Under the pieces are notes generated by a model that was not told the origin of the DNA, searched no databases, and was given only the letters and a program-made list of their open reading frames with translations. Shown in pieces: positions 24,973 to 34,171 of a stretch of 64,000 nucleotides of DNA (position 1 is its first letter; every line of letters begins with the position of its first letter). The translations under genes and the position numbers were made by a program. Source of the stretch: Actinomycetes bacterium (GTDB lineage: Bacteria; Actinomycetota; Acidimicrobiia; Acidimicrobiales; Microtrichaceae); contig JAAEPF010000023.1 of assembly GCA_024222295.1 (NCBI GenBank), forward strand, positions 248,001 through 312,000, written 5' to 3'.

Positions 24973-25043
24973 AGCGGGTGACGGGAATCGAACCCGCGTT
25001 ATCAGCTTGGGAAGCTGAAGTTCTGCCATTGAACTACACCCGC
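24973..25043 (-). tRNA. tRNA-Gly (anticodon CCC)
   Basis: A 71-nt cloverleaf on the minus strand. Acceptor strands GCGGGTG and CACCCGC pair fully, with discriminator T. The D-stem is GTTC/GAAC, the anticodon loop is TTCCCAA and the T-arm contains GGTTCGATTCC. CCA is not encoded. It is the only complete copy of the sequence repeated at 21708, 23246 and 23763. Confidence 0.93.
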
Positions 25044-25392
25044 GAGATCGCCAAAAATCCAGTGCTCCGTTGGATTGTGGGCGATTTGTGACCTATTGGA
25101 GTGTTCCCCGGAATACTAGGTGATTCTGGGGGTGTGCCTGCCGGGAGTCACGGCCGACGAAATTAGCAGACGGGCGTCAGGCCCCGGCATGGAACCCCTC
25201 GATGTGGGCGCAGGTGTGGGGCCACAAGCGCGTTCCCTATATCGCCGGTCCGCCTGCAAGCCGGTCCATCAGACCCAGTGCGGCTCCATTCTGGGCACAC
25301 ACACGCACCGGCTGACCCGTCCGTCTGTCCGTGTGACATGGGAATCCTCGTCTCGTCCTCACCCGTCTGCCGGGACAGCTACGGTGCTCGGC
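25044..25392. other. Gene-free stretch between tRNA-Gly and dcd
   Basis: 349 bp. The first 80 bp are noticeably AT-rich and probably contain the tRNA-Gly promoter, but I could not pick confident -35/-10 boxes. The rest shows no convincing gene, repeat or structure; the open frame upstream of dcd lacks family sequence. Confidence 0.4.
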
Positions 25393-25959
25393 GTGATCCT
25401 GAGCGATGCCACCATCCGAACCGAGATCGGCGAAGGCCGAATCGTCGTCGACCCTTTCGACGACGCCATGGTGCAGCCCAGTTCGATCGACGTCCGCCTC
25501 GATCCGCGGTTCCTGGTGTTCCGCAACCACACCCGGGCGATCATCGACGTCAAGGAAGACCTCAGTGACCTCACCGAGCCGGTGGAGGCCAACGAGAAGG
25601 AGCCTTTCATCCTCCACCCGGGTGAATTCGTGCTCGGCGCCACCGCCGAGCGTTTCGCCCTGCCCGATGACATTGTCGGCCGCGTCGAGGGCAAGAGCTC
25701 GCTCGGTCGGTTGGGACTGCTGATCCACACGACAGCCGGGTTCGTCGACGCGGGCTTCGAGGGCCAGCTCACACTCGAGCTCTCCAATGTGGCGACCCTG
25801 CCGATCACCCTCTACCCGGGGATGAAGATCGGCCAGCTCAGCTTCCTGCGGATGGACCGCCCCGCCGAAGTCCCCTACGGCGCCGACTCACTCGGCTCCA
25901 AGTACCGCGGCCAGGTCGGACCGACACCCAGCCAGTACTGGAAGAACTTCGACCAGTAG
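25393..25959 (+). CDS. dcd: dCTP deaminase (probably dUMP-forming)
   Basis: 188 residues from GTG 25393, the normal Dcd length. Conserved features are [54 protein letters not shown] with the catalytic region, [17 protein letters not shown] and the C-terminal [13 protein letters not shown]. The enzyme deaminates dCTP; mycobacterial homologues go straight to dUMP, and the close similarity of these motifs suggests the same here. It supplies dUMP for thymidylate synthesis. The upstream in-frame extension to 25120 is not family sequence. Confidence 0.92.
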   Translation: MILSDATIRTEIGEGRIVVDPFDDAMVQPSSIDVRLDPRFLVFRNHTRAIIDVKEDLSDLTEPVEANEKEPFILHPGEFVLGATAERFALPDDIVGRVEGKSSLGRLGLLIHTTAGFVDAGFEGQLTLELSNVATLPITLYPGMKIGQLSFLRMDRPAEVPYGADSLGSKYRGQVGPTPSQYWKNFDQ

Positions 25960-25972
25960 TGCGCCTGGTGGG

Positions 25973-26425
25973 TCAGTCGGGAGCCGGGTCCTGCGTGAGC
26001 GTGTCCGACGGGCTGCGCCACGACCGCCAAGCGCCGGTCGACCACAGCGCCCACGCGATCAGCACCGGCTGGAAGAACAGCCGAGTGAGCCGGGCGGAGT
26101 CCGAATCGAGGCCGAAGGCGTCAGTGCCCTCCATGTACTGCGCGATGTTGCCGGGGAAGATCACCAAGAAGAACGCAGCTGTGACCCAGCCGACCTGAAC
26201 GCGGCGCGACCGCCACCCGATCAGCGAGGTTCCCAGCGCTATCTCGACCACGCCCGATCCGAGCACGACCAGGTCCGCGTCCAGCGGGAACCATCCCGGC
26301 ACCTGGGCCTGGAACTCCTCGCGCTGGAAGGTCATGTGACCCACGCCGGCGAACACGAGGAACGCGCCGAGCAGGAGCCTCGCGGCGGTGCGCACCCGCC
26401 CCGATGAGGTCGGCGTGTCGTTCAT
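25973..26425 (-). CDS. DoxX-like family membrane protein
   Basis: 150 residues with four predicted membrane helices: ARLLLGAFLVFAGVGHM, VVLGSGVVEIALGTSLIGW, VGWVTAAFFLVIFPGNIAQY and RLFFQPVLIAWALW. The GVGHMTF and FPGNIAQYMEG segments fit the DoxX/DUF4267-like group. No enzymatic role is established. It lies 27 nt downstream of the etfD-like gene on the same strand, so the two may be cotranscribed, and it converges with dcd. Confidence 0.75.
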   Translation of the reverse strand: MNDTPTSSGRVRTAARLLLGAFLVFAGVGHMTFQREEFQAQVPGWFPLDADLVVLGSGVVEIALGTSLIGWRSRRVQVGWVTAAFFLVIFPGNIAQYMEGTDAFGLDSDSARLTRLFFQPVLIAWALWSTGAWRSWRSPSDTLTQDPAPD

Positions 26426-26452
26426 CGCAGTCCGTACCTCCTGTGGCGGGTC

Positions 26453-28738
26453 CTACGAGTCGTGGGTGTCGCCGGCGTCGATGGCGTCACCGGCACTGAC
26501 TGCCGCAGCGATCGGCTCGGCGTTCTCGAGGGCTTCGAGCAGGTGCATGGCGAGGTCGCCGACCCTCACATCGTCTTCCTCGACGCCTTGGGCCTTCACG
26601 CCGTCGTCGATCATCACGTAGCAGAAGGGACACGCAGTGGCGATACGTTCGGCGCCCGTCGCAAGCAGCTCCTGGGAGCGCTCCACGTTGACCTGCTTGC
26701 CGATGTGCTCCTCCATCCACATGCGCGCACCGCCGGCGCCACAGCACATGCCCTTGGTGCCGTTGCGGTCGGCCTCCACGATGTCGATGCCCTCGAGCGA
26801 ACCGATCACCTTGCGGGGCGCCATGTACACGTCGTTGTGGCGGCCGAGGTAGCAGGAGTCGTGGTACACGATGCGCTCGTCGAGCTTCGCGCCGGACAGG
26901 TCGAGGCGGCCCGAGTCGATGAGCTCCTCGAGGAACTGGCTGTGGTGCACGACCTCGTAGTGGCCGCCCAGCTGCGGGTACTCGTTGCCGAGGGTGTTGA
27001 AGCAGTGCGGGCACTGGGTGACGATCTTGCGCACGCCCATCTCGTTGAGCATCTCGATGTTCTGCATGGCGAGCATCTGGAAGATGTACTCGTTGCCCGA
27101 ACGGCGGGCCGGATCACCCGTGCAGTTCTCCGACGGGCCGAGGATCGAGAAGCTCACCTCCGCTCGCTGGAGCAGCTTGGCCATCGATTGCGTGACCTTC
27201 TTGTTCTTGTCGTCGAATGCTCCCGCGCAGCCGACCCAGTAGAGGTACTCGGCTTCGAAGGGGTCGCCGCCGTCGATCACCTCGATTCCCTCGAGGTCCT
27301 TGGCCCAGTCGGCCCGTTCGGTCTGGGACATGCCCCACGGGTTGCCGGAGTTCTCCATGCCTCGGTAGGCGGCGCCGAGCTCCGTCGGGAAGTCGGACTC
27401 CATCAGCGACAGGTAGCGTCGCATGTCGAGGATCTTGTCGAGGATCTCGATGTTGACCGGGCAGTTCTCGTCGCAGGCCTTGCAGGTGGTGCAGGCCCAG
27501 ACTTCGTCGGACGTGATCCGTTCGAACACCGAATCGGCGGATACCGTGATCTCGGCGTCGACGCCGATCGGGGGCGACACAACCGGATCGCCGGTGGCGT
27601 CCATGACCTCGCCGGTCTTGAGCACGATCTCGCGGGGATCCAGCGGCTTGCCGGTGGCGTGGGCGGGGCACACCGCCGTGCACCGGCCACACATCGTGCA
27701 GGCGTCGGTGTCGAGCAGCTGCTTCCAGGTGAAGTCCTCCACGGCGCTGGCGCCGAAGGACTCCATCTCGGTTTCCATGAGGTTGGGCATCGCCTTCATG
27801 GCGCCCTTCGGGCGGTCCTTGTCGCTCAGGTACATGTTGAGCGGCGAGGTGAAGATGTGGCGCAGCATCGTGACCGGCAGGATCAGCAGGAAGGCGATGA
27901 AGCTGAGCACGTGGATGATCCACAGCGTCTGGTGCAGCGTGGACAGGGCGCTCTCGCTCATGCCGTCGACGGCTTGGGCGAGCGGGTATCCGATGAAGGA
28001 CCACTTCTCGATGTCCGGGGTGCCCTCCCATGCGATGCGGGCGCCCTCGGCGAGGAACCCGCTCACACCGATCAGCAGCAGCACGCCGAGAATCACTGCG
28101 TGCTCGGGCTTGGTCTTGATGCGGATGCGGTAGGGCTTCTGGATGTAGCGACGAACGATGGCCCACACGATGCCGGCGGTGAATACGACGCCGGCTGCGT
28201 CGCCCACGAATGAGTAGGCCTGGTAGGTGGTTCCGTGCAGGAACTTCGCGGACTCGGGCAGCTGGTGGTTGATTTCGAGCACGGTCGTGACGGCGAGGAG
28301 GATCAGGAAGCCGAAGTAGATGAGCGAGTGCATGATGCCGGCGGCTGGGTCCCTGAGCAGGGTCTGCATGTAGAGGCCCGCTCGCAGGTTCTCCAGGCGC
28401 TTCTTGGCGTTCTTCGGCGTGATGTCGCGGCGGTCGGGGCCGCCCCGGTTCCAGTTCTTCATCCGCTGAGCGAAGACGAACCCGCCGTAGACGATGACGA
28501 TCGGCACCACCGTGTAGAAGGTGACCTTCAGCCAGGTGGGGATGTTGGCGAACACCTCGCGGGTCACTGGGCTGTCGTCGTGCCACTGGGTTATCGCGGC
28601 GAAGATGCCCGAACCCACGGTCACCAGCGCGACCAGCACACCGACCACGATGGCGATCTGGTAGGGCTGGAGGCGCTTGGGGCCTGGCACCTCGGGCTTC
28701 TCGGAGGACACGTCGGGGGCGGTCTCTGTTGCAGTCAT
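26453..28738 (-). CDS. etfD: Membrane Fe-S oxidoreductase, EtfD-like (ETF:menaquinone oxidoreductase)
   Basis: 761 residues. The N-terminal third contains about five membrane helices of a NarI-like diheme cytochrome b domain. Two 4Fe-4S motifs follow, CTMCGRCTAVCP and CTTCKACDENCP, then two CCG domains with NCTGDPARR, TQCPHCFNTL, HDSCYLGRHN, CCGAGGARMW and ACPFCYVM. This order matches mycobacterial EtfD, which passes electrons from acyl-CoA dehydrogenases via ETF to menaquinone, so it is central to fatty-acid oxidation. The alternative is a generic heterodisulfide-reductase-like protein. The ATG at 28736 is well placed. etfA/etfB are not in the window. Confidence 0.83.
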   Translation of the reverse strand: MTATETAPDVSSEKPEVPGPKRLQPYQIAIVVGVLVALVTVGSGIFAAITQWHDDSPVTREVFANIPTWLKVTFYTVVPIVIVYGGFVFAQRMKNWNRGGPDRRDITPKNAKKRLENLRAGLYMQTLLRDPAAGIMHSLIYFGFLILLAVTTVLEINHQLPESAKFLHGTTYQAYSFVGDAAGVVFTAGIVWAIVRRYIQKPYRIRIKTKPEHAVILGVLLLIGVSGFLAEGARIAWEGTPDIEKWSFIGYPLAQAVDGMSESALSTLHQTLWIIHVLSFIAFLLILPVTMLRHIFTSPLNMYLSDKDRPKGAMKAMPNLMETEMESFGASAVEDFTWKQLLDTDACTMCGRCTAVCPAHATGKPLDPREIVLKTGEVMDATGDPVVSPPIGVDAEITVSADSVFERITSDEVWACTTCKACDENCPVNIEILDKILDMRRYLSLMESDFPTELGAAYRGMENSGNPWGMSQTERADWAKDLEGIEVIDGGDPFEAEYLYWVGCAGAFDDKNKKVTQSMAKLLQRAEVSFSILGPSENCTGDPARRSGNEYIFQMLAMQNIEMLNEMGVRKIVTQCPHCFNTLGNEYPQLGGHYEVVHHSQFLEELIDSGRLDLSGAKLDERIVYHDSCYLGRHNDVYMAPRKVIGSLEGIDIVEADRNGTKGMCCGAGGARMWMEEHIGKQVNVERSQELLATGAERIATACPFCYVMIDDGVKAQGVEEDDVRVGDLAMHLLEALENAEPIAAAVSAGDAIDAGDTHDS

Positions 28739-28894
28739 AGCGACCAGAAACCTACCGCGGCGGTGACCCTGTACACATCCTCAGGCCGTGTGTCTTGTGG
28801 CGGCTCCCCACTCTGGGCCGGTTGGTGGGGTTGAATGGGCGAATCATCAGCGGGTGTCCGCAGGACATCCAGCGTGCCGAGACAGGGGAAACAC

Positions 28895-29638
28895 ATGCGG
28901 GTCATCGCCGTGGCAGGCGCCAAGGGAGGGGTGGGCAAGACCGCGGTGGCGGTCAACCTCGCCATGCTCTCTGCCCGCTCCGGGCGCCGGACGCTGCTGT
29001 GGGACCTCGACCCCCAGGCAGCCGCGACCCACTGTTACCGTCTCAAGGCAAAGGTCAAGGGCGGCGCCGGGCGGATGCTCGGCGGCAAGCGCGACCTCCA
29101 GGCGTTCGTCCGCCACACCGACTATGACGGCCTGGACGTCGTGCCGGCGGACAAGTCCTTCAGGGTGGTCGACACCGTGTTGTCGGCGCGACGCTGGCCC
29201 GACCGGGCCATACGCAAGCTGCTGCGGCCGGTGGCGGGCGACTACGACGTGGCGATCCTCGATTGCGCGCCGGGGCTCGGCGTGATGGCCGAGTCGGTGT
29301 TTGCGGCGGCCGACCTTGTGCTGGCCCCGATCGTGCCCGCACCCCTGGCGGTGCGCAGCCTCGACCAGATGTCGGACTTCATCGACGACAACAATGACGG
29401 ACTGCCGCTGCTGGCCGTGCTGTCGATGGTCGATCGCCGAAAGGTTCTGCATCGCCAGATGCTTCAGAAGGTCGAGGATGACGAGCGCTTCTCCAGAGCC
29501 GCGGTGCCCCTGTCGTCCTCGGTTGAGCGGATGGGTCTGGAGCAGATCCCCGCTGTGATCGCGTCGCCGCGCAATCTGTCGGCCAAGGCGTTCCGCGAAC
29601 TGTGGTCCGACGTCGAGGACCGCCTGGAGATGTCCTGA
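28895..29638 (+). CDS. ParA/MinD-like P-loop ATPase
   Basis: 247 residues from ATG 28895, with a GGGGAA site before it. The deviant Walker A motif is AGAKGGVGKTAVAV, Walker A' is LLWDLDPQAAATH and Walker B is VAILDCAPGLGVMAESV. It lacks an N-terminal HTH and no parB-like gene is next to it, so it may position cargo other than the chromosome or regulate an envelope process. Its stop lies one base from the stop of the convergent gpmA. Confidence 0.82.
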   Translation: MRVIAVAGAKGGVGKTAVAVNLAMLSARSGRRTLLWDLDPQAAATHCYRLKAKVKGGAGRMLGGKRDLQAFVRHTDYDGLDVVPADKSFRVVDTVLSARRWPDRAIRKLLRPVAGDYDVAILDCAPGLGVMAESVFAAADLVLAPIVPAPLAVRSLDQMSDFIDDNNDGLPLLAVLSMVDRRKVLHRQMLQKVEDDERFSRAAVPLSSSVERMGLEQIPAVIASPRNLSAKAFRELWSDVEDRLEMS

Positions 29639-29639
29639 G

Positions 29640-30401
29640 CTACTTGCCGGCGGCCTGGGCGGCTACTGCGGCAGCGCGGGCCTTCACCTCTGCGGGGTCC
29701 ATCAGGTAGCGCTGTTCGACTGGCATGTCAGCGGTCGGTGACATGTCGTCGCCGAGTTCGTAGCGCAGGGGCACACCCGTGGGGATGTTGAGCTCGGTTA
29801 TCTCGTCGTCGGAGATGCCGTCCAGGTGCTTGACCAGAGCCCTCAGCGAGTTGCCGTGGGCGGCCACGAGCACCCGGTTGCCAGCCCGCAGGTCGGGCAC
29901 GATCGCGTCGTACCAGTAGGGGAGCATCCGCTCCACCACGTCCTTCAGGCACTCGCCCACGGGAACGAGCTCGGGCGGCAGTGATGCGTAGCGCTCGTCG
30001 TCGTTGGGGTTGTACTCGTTGGTCGCTTCGATCGGCGGCGGCGGGGTGTCGTAGCTGCGGCGCCAGACCTTCACCTGGTCCGCGCCGTACTGCTCGGTGG
30101 TCTCTGCCTTGTTCTTGCCGGTCAGTTCACCGTAGTGGCGCTCGTTGAGTCGCCAGTTGCGGCGCACCGGGATCCACATCCGGCCCATGGAGTCGAGGGC
30201 GAGGTTGGCCGTGCGAATGGCGCGCACCTGCAGCGAGGTGTGCACCACGTCGGGATGGAAGCCGGCGTCGCGCATCATGTCACCGGAGGCCGCGGCCTCG
30301 GCGGCGCCGGCCTCGGTGAGGTCGCAGTCGTACCAGCCGGTGAAGAGGTTGAGCTTGTTCCACTCGCTCTGGCCGTGGCGGAGCAGTACGAGTTCTGGCA
30401 T
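29640..30401 (-). CDS. gpmA: 2,3-bisphosphoglycerate-dependent phosphoglycerate mutase
   Basis: 253 residues from ATG 30399-30401, with GGGAGG 4-5 nt upstream. The catalytic motif is [12 protein letters not shown] (His phosphorylated), with [26 protein letters not shown] and the second His in [17 protein letters not shown]. It interconverts 3- and 2-phosphoglycerate in glycolysis and gluconeogenesis. The length and motifs match GpmA closely. Confidence 0.93.
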   Translation of the reverse strand: MPELVLLRHGQSEWNKLNLFTGWYDCDLTEAGAAEAAASGDMMRDAGFHPDVVHTSLQVRAIRTANLALDSMGRMWIPVRRNWRLNERHYGELTGKNKAETTEQYGADQVKVWRRSYDTPPPPIEATNEYNPNDDERYASLPPELVPVGECLKDVVERMLPYWYDAIVPDLRAGNRVLVAAHGNSLRALVKHLDGISDDEITELNIPTGVPLRYELGDDMSPTADMPVEQRYLMDPAEVKARAAAVAAQAAGK

Positions 30402-30507
30402 CGGGCCTCCCGGGGCCTGGCTCGCCACTTGCGGCGGCCTGTTTGTCGCCCTGTGATGCTGCCCCAGCGCGGCTGCCCGGGCCAACACCGGGCCTACACT
30501 CGCCGCG

Positions 30508-31506
30508 ATGAGCGAGTCGAGCCCGCGCGTCACGGTCGTGATCCCGTGCCACAACTCACTGCGTTGGCTGCCCCGGACGCTCGACGCGGTCCTGGGGCAG
30601 GGCTTCGAGGACCTCGAGGTCGTGCTGGTCGACGACGGTGGCGATGACGACCTCGCCGGATGGGCCGCCCGGGTCGGTGATGACCGCGTGCGGGTGGTGC
30701 GCCAGGACAACGCGGGCGTCGCGGCCGCCCGCAACCGGGGCATCGACGAGGCCCGCGGTGAACTGGTTGCGTTCTGCGACTCAGATGACGTTTGGGTGCC
30801 CCATGCCCTCGAAGCCATGCTGCGCCGCTACGACGAGCTGTCCAGCGAGCCCAACGACCGCCCGGTGGGCCTCGTGTACGGCTGGTACCAGGTGGTGCTG
30901 GCCGACGGGTCGCCCACCGGCCGTGTGGAGGCCCATGAGGCCGAGGGCGACTGCTGGGAGTACTTCGTCACGGCCAATCCGGTCGGCATGTCGGCCACGC
31001 TCGTGCCCAGGGCGGTGTTGGACGAGCTCGGCGGATTCGAGGTCAACCGCGACGAGTTCCCAATCGACGTGGAGGACTGGGAGCTCTGGATCCGCATCGC
31101 GGCCGGCTACCGGGTCGGGCTGGTGCGCGACGTGCTGTACCACTACCGGCGCCACGACTCGAACTCCTCCACGGCGGTCGATTCGCTGGACCTGGCCTAC
31201 CGTCGGTTGCTCACCAACGCCTTCGCGGGCGTATCCGCGAAGCGCCGCGAGCTGCGTCCCCGGGCCACTGCGCACATCGACAAGATCCTCGCCTGGCAGA
31301 GCCTGAACGACGAGCGTGACGCGACCAAGGCTCTGGCCTACCGCCGTTCTGCGCGCCGCCACGACCCGGCGGTGATGACGACCCCCGACTACTGGCGCCT
31401 GGGAGCGGCCGCCAGGGCCATGAGCCTGCTCGGCCAGGGCGGCTATGAAGCGTTGCGCTCGTCCGCCGGGAGCGCTCGCCGGCTGCTGGGCCTGCGCCGC
31501 GGCTGA
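30508..31506 (+). CDS. Family 2 glycosyltransferase
   Basis: 332 residues. The GT-A core starts [28 protein letters not shown] and the metal-binding FCDSDD (DxD) motif follow, then an acceptor-side ED(W) in [15 protein letters not shown]. The C-terminal 80 residues are helical and basic, with no membrane helix. The donor and acceptor are unknown; a cell-envelope polysaccharide is likely. A TACACT box at 30495-30500 lies 7 nt before the ATG, suggesting leaderless expression. Confidence 0.85.
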   Translation: MSESSPRVTVVIPCHNSLRWLPRTLDAVLGQGFEDLEVVLVDDGGDDDLAGWAARVGDDRVRVVRQDNAGVAAARNRGIDEARGELVAFCDSDDVWVPHALEAMLRRYDELSSEPNDRPVGLVYGWYQVVLADGSPTGRVEAHEAEGDCWEYFVTANPVGMSATLVPRAVLDELGGFEVNRDEFPIDVEDWELWIRIAAGYRVGLVRDVLYHYRRHDSNSSTAVDSLDLAYRRLLTNAFAGVSAKRRELRPRATAHIDKILAWQSLNDERDATKALAYRRSARRHDPAVMTTPDYWRLGAAARAMSLLGQGGYEALRSSAGSARRLLGLRRG

Positions 31507-31574
31507 GATTGCGGATTCCCCGTCTGCTTCTGTGAGGGCCGTTCTCTGTGGGCGCTCCCAGCCTCACTCACAAA

Positions 31575-31606
31575 CCTGACAATTAGGCACTCAAGTTTGC
31601 TACGAT
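31575..31606 (+). promoter_or_regulatory. dnaK operon promoter with degenerate HAIR-like operator
   Basis: One intact half-site ACTCAAG (31589-31595) is preceded at the right 7-nt spacing by CCTGACA, which keeps four of seven bases of CTTGAGT. CTGACA (31576-31581) may double as a -35 and TACGAT (31601-31606) as the -10, although the spacer is 19 nt. Transcription would start near 31613, leaving a leader of about 118 nt before dnaK. HspR is the expected repressor. Confidence 0.55.
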
Positions 31607-31730
31607 GATCAGGCGCATCCGCCTTGTAATCCGGCGCAGATGCCCCTACAAATAGACGAACAACCCCCAAGAAGCCGGGCGCAGGACCACGCGACGCCGC
31701 CCGCGACAAGAAGAAACAGGAGCACCAGAC

Positions 31731-33605
31731 ATGCCCAAGGCCGTAGGAATCGATCTCGGCACGACCAACTCCGTCGTCAGCGCCCTCGAGGCCGGCGAGC
31801 CCGTCGTCGTGCCCAACGCAGAAGGCGCCCGCACGACCCCCTCGGTCGTCGCGTTCAAGGACGGCGAGGTACTCGTCGGCGAGGTTGCCAAGCGCCAGGC
31901 CGTCACCAACGCGGATCACACGATCCGCTCGGTGAAGCGCCACATGGGCACCAACTGGTCCACCGAGATCGACGGCAAGAAGTACACCTCGCAGGAGATC
32001 TCGGCACGCACCCTGCAGAAGCTGAAGCGCGACGCCGAGTCCTACCTCGGTGACACCGTCACACAGGCCGTGATCACCGTGCCGGCCTACTTCGACGACG
32101 CCCAGCGCACCGCTACCAAGGAAGCCGGCCAGATCGCCGGCCTCGAGGTGCTGCGAATCATCAACGAGCCCACCGCGGCGGCGCTCGCCTACGGCATGGA
32201 TGCCGAGAGCGACGACCAGACGATCCTCGTTTTCGACCTGGGCGGCGGCACGTTCGACGTGTCGGTGCTCGAGATCGGCGACGGCGTGTTCGAGGTGAAG
32301 TCCACCCATGGCGACACCAGCCTCGGTGGCGACGACTGGGACGACCGCGTCATGGACTGGCTCGTTACCCAGTTCAAGAATGAGAACGGAGTCGACCTCT
32401 CCAAGGACAACATGGCGATGCAGCGCCTCAAGGAAGCTGCCGAGAAGGCCAAGATCGAGCTGAGCCAGGTGGCGCAGACCCAGATCAACCTCCCCTTCGT
32501 CACCGCCACCGACTCCGGGCCGCTGCACCTCGACATGACCCTCACGAGGGCCAAGTTCCAGGAGATGACCCAGGACCTGATCGACCGGTGCAAGAGCCCC
32601 TTCGAGCAGGCGCTCAAGGACGCCGGTGTGACCAAGGACGGCCTCGACCACGTGATCATGGTCGGCGGCTCCACCCGTATGCCTGCCGTGCAGGAACTCG
32701 TGCACGACCTCACCGGCAAGGAGCCTCACAAGGGCGTCAACCCCGACGAGGTCGTTGCCATGGGCGCCGCCATCCAGGCGGGCGTGCTCAAGGGCGACGT
32801 CAAGGACGTGCTGCTGCTCGATGTCACTCCGCTCTCGCTCGGCATCGAGACCAAGGGCGGCGTGATGACCAAGCTGATCGAGCGGAACACGACCATCCCC
32901 ACCCGCAAGACCGAGGTGTTCACCACCGCTGAGGACAACCAGCCGTCGGTGGAGATCCACGTTCTTCAGGGTGAGCGCGAGATGGCCGACTTCAACAAGA
33001 CGCTGGGCAAGTTCCAGCTGGTCGACCTCCCACCGGCCCCGCGCGGGATGCCGCAGATCGAGGTCACCTTCGACATCGACGCCAATGGCATCGTCAACGT
33101 GTCCGCCAAGGACCGTGCCACCGAAAAGGAGCAGTCGATCACCATCACCGGTCAGTCCTCGCTCTCGAAGGACCAGATCGACCAGATGGTGCGCGACGCC
33201 GAGTCCCACGCAGAGGAAGACGCTCGCCGCAAGGAAGAGGCCGACGCCCGCAACACCGGTGACTCGCTCGTGTACCAGACCGAGAAGCTGCTCTCCGAGC
33301 AGGGCGACAAGCTGCCCGACGACGACCGCTCCACGGTCGAGTCGGCCCTGGCCGAACTCAAGGAAGCCCTCGGCGGCACCGATGCCGACGCGATCAAGGG
33401 TGCGACCGAGCAACTCATGGAAGCCAGTCAGAAGGTCTCCCAGGTGCTCTATGAGCAGGCATCGGCCGAGTCCGCCGCCGGCGCCGAGGGTGCACCCGGG
33501 CAGGGTGACGCCTCGGGCGACGACGACGAGGTCGTCGATGCAGAGGTCGTCGACGCGGAGGTTGTCGACGACGCTGAGACCGAAGGTGACGAGGAAGCAC
33601 AGTGA
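31731..33605 (+). CDS. dnaK: Molecular chaperone DnaK (Hsp70)
   Basis: 624 residues. The ATPase domain begins [20 protein letters not shown] and contains [17 protein letters not shown], the [10 protein letters not shown] phosphate loop and [14 protein letters not shown]; the substrate-binding domain has [14 protein letters not shown] and ends in an acidic tail ([14 protein letters not shown]). It is the ATP-driven folding chaperone of the cytosol and the first gene of the HspR-controlled operon. AGGAGC lies close to the ATG at 31731. Length and motifs are normal. Confidence 0.97.
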   Translation: MPKAVGIDLGTTNSVVSALEAGEPVVVPNAEGARTTPSVVAFKDGEVLVGEVAKRQAVTNADHTIRSVKRHMGTNWSTEIDGKKYTSQEISARTLQKLKRDAESYLGDTVTQAVITVPAYFDDAQRTATKEAGQIAGLEVLRIINEPTAAALAYGMDAESDDQTILVFDLGGGTFDVSVLEIGDGVFEVKSTHGDTSLGGDDWDDRVMDWLVTQFKNENGVDLSKDNMAMQRLKEAAEKAKIELSQVAQTQINLPFVTATDSGPLHLDMTLTRAKFQEMTQDLIDRCKSPFEQALKDAGVTKDGLDHVIMVGGSTRMPAVQELVHDLTGKEPHKGVNPDEVVAMGAAIQAGVLKGDVKDVLLLDVTPLSLGIETKGGVMTKLIERNTTIPTRKTEVFTTAEDNQPSVEIHVLQGEREMADFNKTLGKFQLVDLPPAPRGMPQIEVTFDIDANGIVNVSAKDRATEKEQSITITGQSSLSKDQIDQMVRDAESHAEEDARRKEEADARNTGDSLVYQTEKLLSEQGDKLPDDDRSTVESALAELKEALGGTDADAIKGATEQLMEASQKVSQVLYEQASAESAAGAEGAPGQGDASGDDDEVVDAEVVDAEVVDDAETEGDEEAQ

Positions 33606-34162
33606 GCCCCTCCGACGGGCCGTCCCCGGAAGGGGCGGCACCGGATCCCGCCGAGGGGCCGACCGATGCCGACCCCTCCGACGGGCTGTCGGTGGAGGCC
33701 ATGGAAGCCACCGAGCAGACCGCCGAGTCAGCCGTGGCAGAGGCCGTCGAGCTGGCGCGTCGTTTCGAGGGCGAGCGCGACGAGTACCTCGACCACCTGC
33801 GGCGGCTGCAGGCCGAGTTCGAGAACTACAAGCGTCGGACCGAGACGCAGGCCTCCGAGCAGCGGGCGAGGGCGGCGACTGACCTCGTGCGCGAGCTTCT
33901 GCCGGTGCTGGATGCCTGCGACGCCGCGCTGTCACATGGCGAGGACCAGGTCGAACCGGTCCGCGCCCAGTTGCTCGGGATCCTCGAGGCCCAGGGGCTC
34001 AAGCCCGTGGGTGAGTTGGGCGAGCCGTTCGACCCCAACATCCACGAGGCAGTGATGCACGAGGCCGGCGAAGGCGACGCGGTGGTCGCAGAAGTGATGC
34101 GCACCGGGTACCTGTGGAAGGACCTCGTTGTGCGTGCCGCGATGGTGAAGGTGCGCGGGTAG
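33602..34162 (+). CDS. grpE: Nucleotide exchange factor GrpE
   Basis: 186 residues from GTG 33602, overlapping the dnaK stop by 4 nt. An acidic, low-complexity N-terminus precedes the long coiled-coil dimerisation helix ([20 protein letters not shown]) and the conserved [12 protein letters not shown]; the beta domain shows [12 protein letters not shown] and [16 protein letters not shown]. It releases ADP from DnaK. Position and motifs leave little doubt. Confidence 0.95.
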   Translation: MSPSDGPSPEGAAPDPAEGPTDADPSDGLSVEAMEATEQTAESAVAEAVELARRFEGERDEYLDHLRRLQAEFENYKRRTETQASEQRARAATDLVRELLPVLDACDAALSHGEDQVEPVRAQLLGILEAQGLKPVGELGEPFDPNIHEAVMHEAGEGDAVVAEVMRTGYLWKDLVVRAAMVKVRG

Positions 34163-34171
34163 GAGCAGCCG

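Larger units (their letters stand above)
21708..25043. mobile_element. Accessory region: three cassettes bounded by tRNA-Gly 3'-end repeats
   Basis: An intact tRNA-Gly(CCC) at 24973-25043 (minus strand) is followed, downstream of its 3' end, by three partial copies running from the anticodon arm to the 3' end: 23763-23820, 23246-23294 and 21708-21753. Each gap holds one gene: an SDR, a 2TM protein and an ABM-domain membrane protein. Integrative elements that use a tRNA 3' end leave just this pattern, with the displaced 3' fragment at the far side. No integrase, transposase or phage gene remains, so the elements would be remnants. Confidence 0.5.

Noticed and set aside
21100-25043. Defence island or prophage around the tRNA-Gly region
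   Set aside because: No nuclease, methylase, toxin, integrase or phage structural gene is present; only an SDR, a 2TM protein and an ABM-domain protein.
26462-28213. 583-codon open frame antisense to the etfD-like gene
   Set aside because: Composition is that of a reverse-strand shadow and the sense gene has Fe-S and membrane motifs throughout.
31443-33935. 830-codon open frame antisense to dnaK
   Set aside because: Long open antisense frames are expected opposite GC-rich dnaK; no independent protein features.
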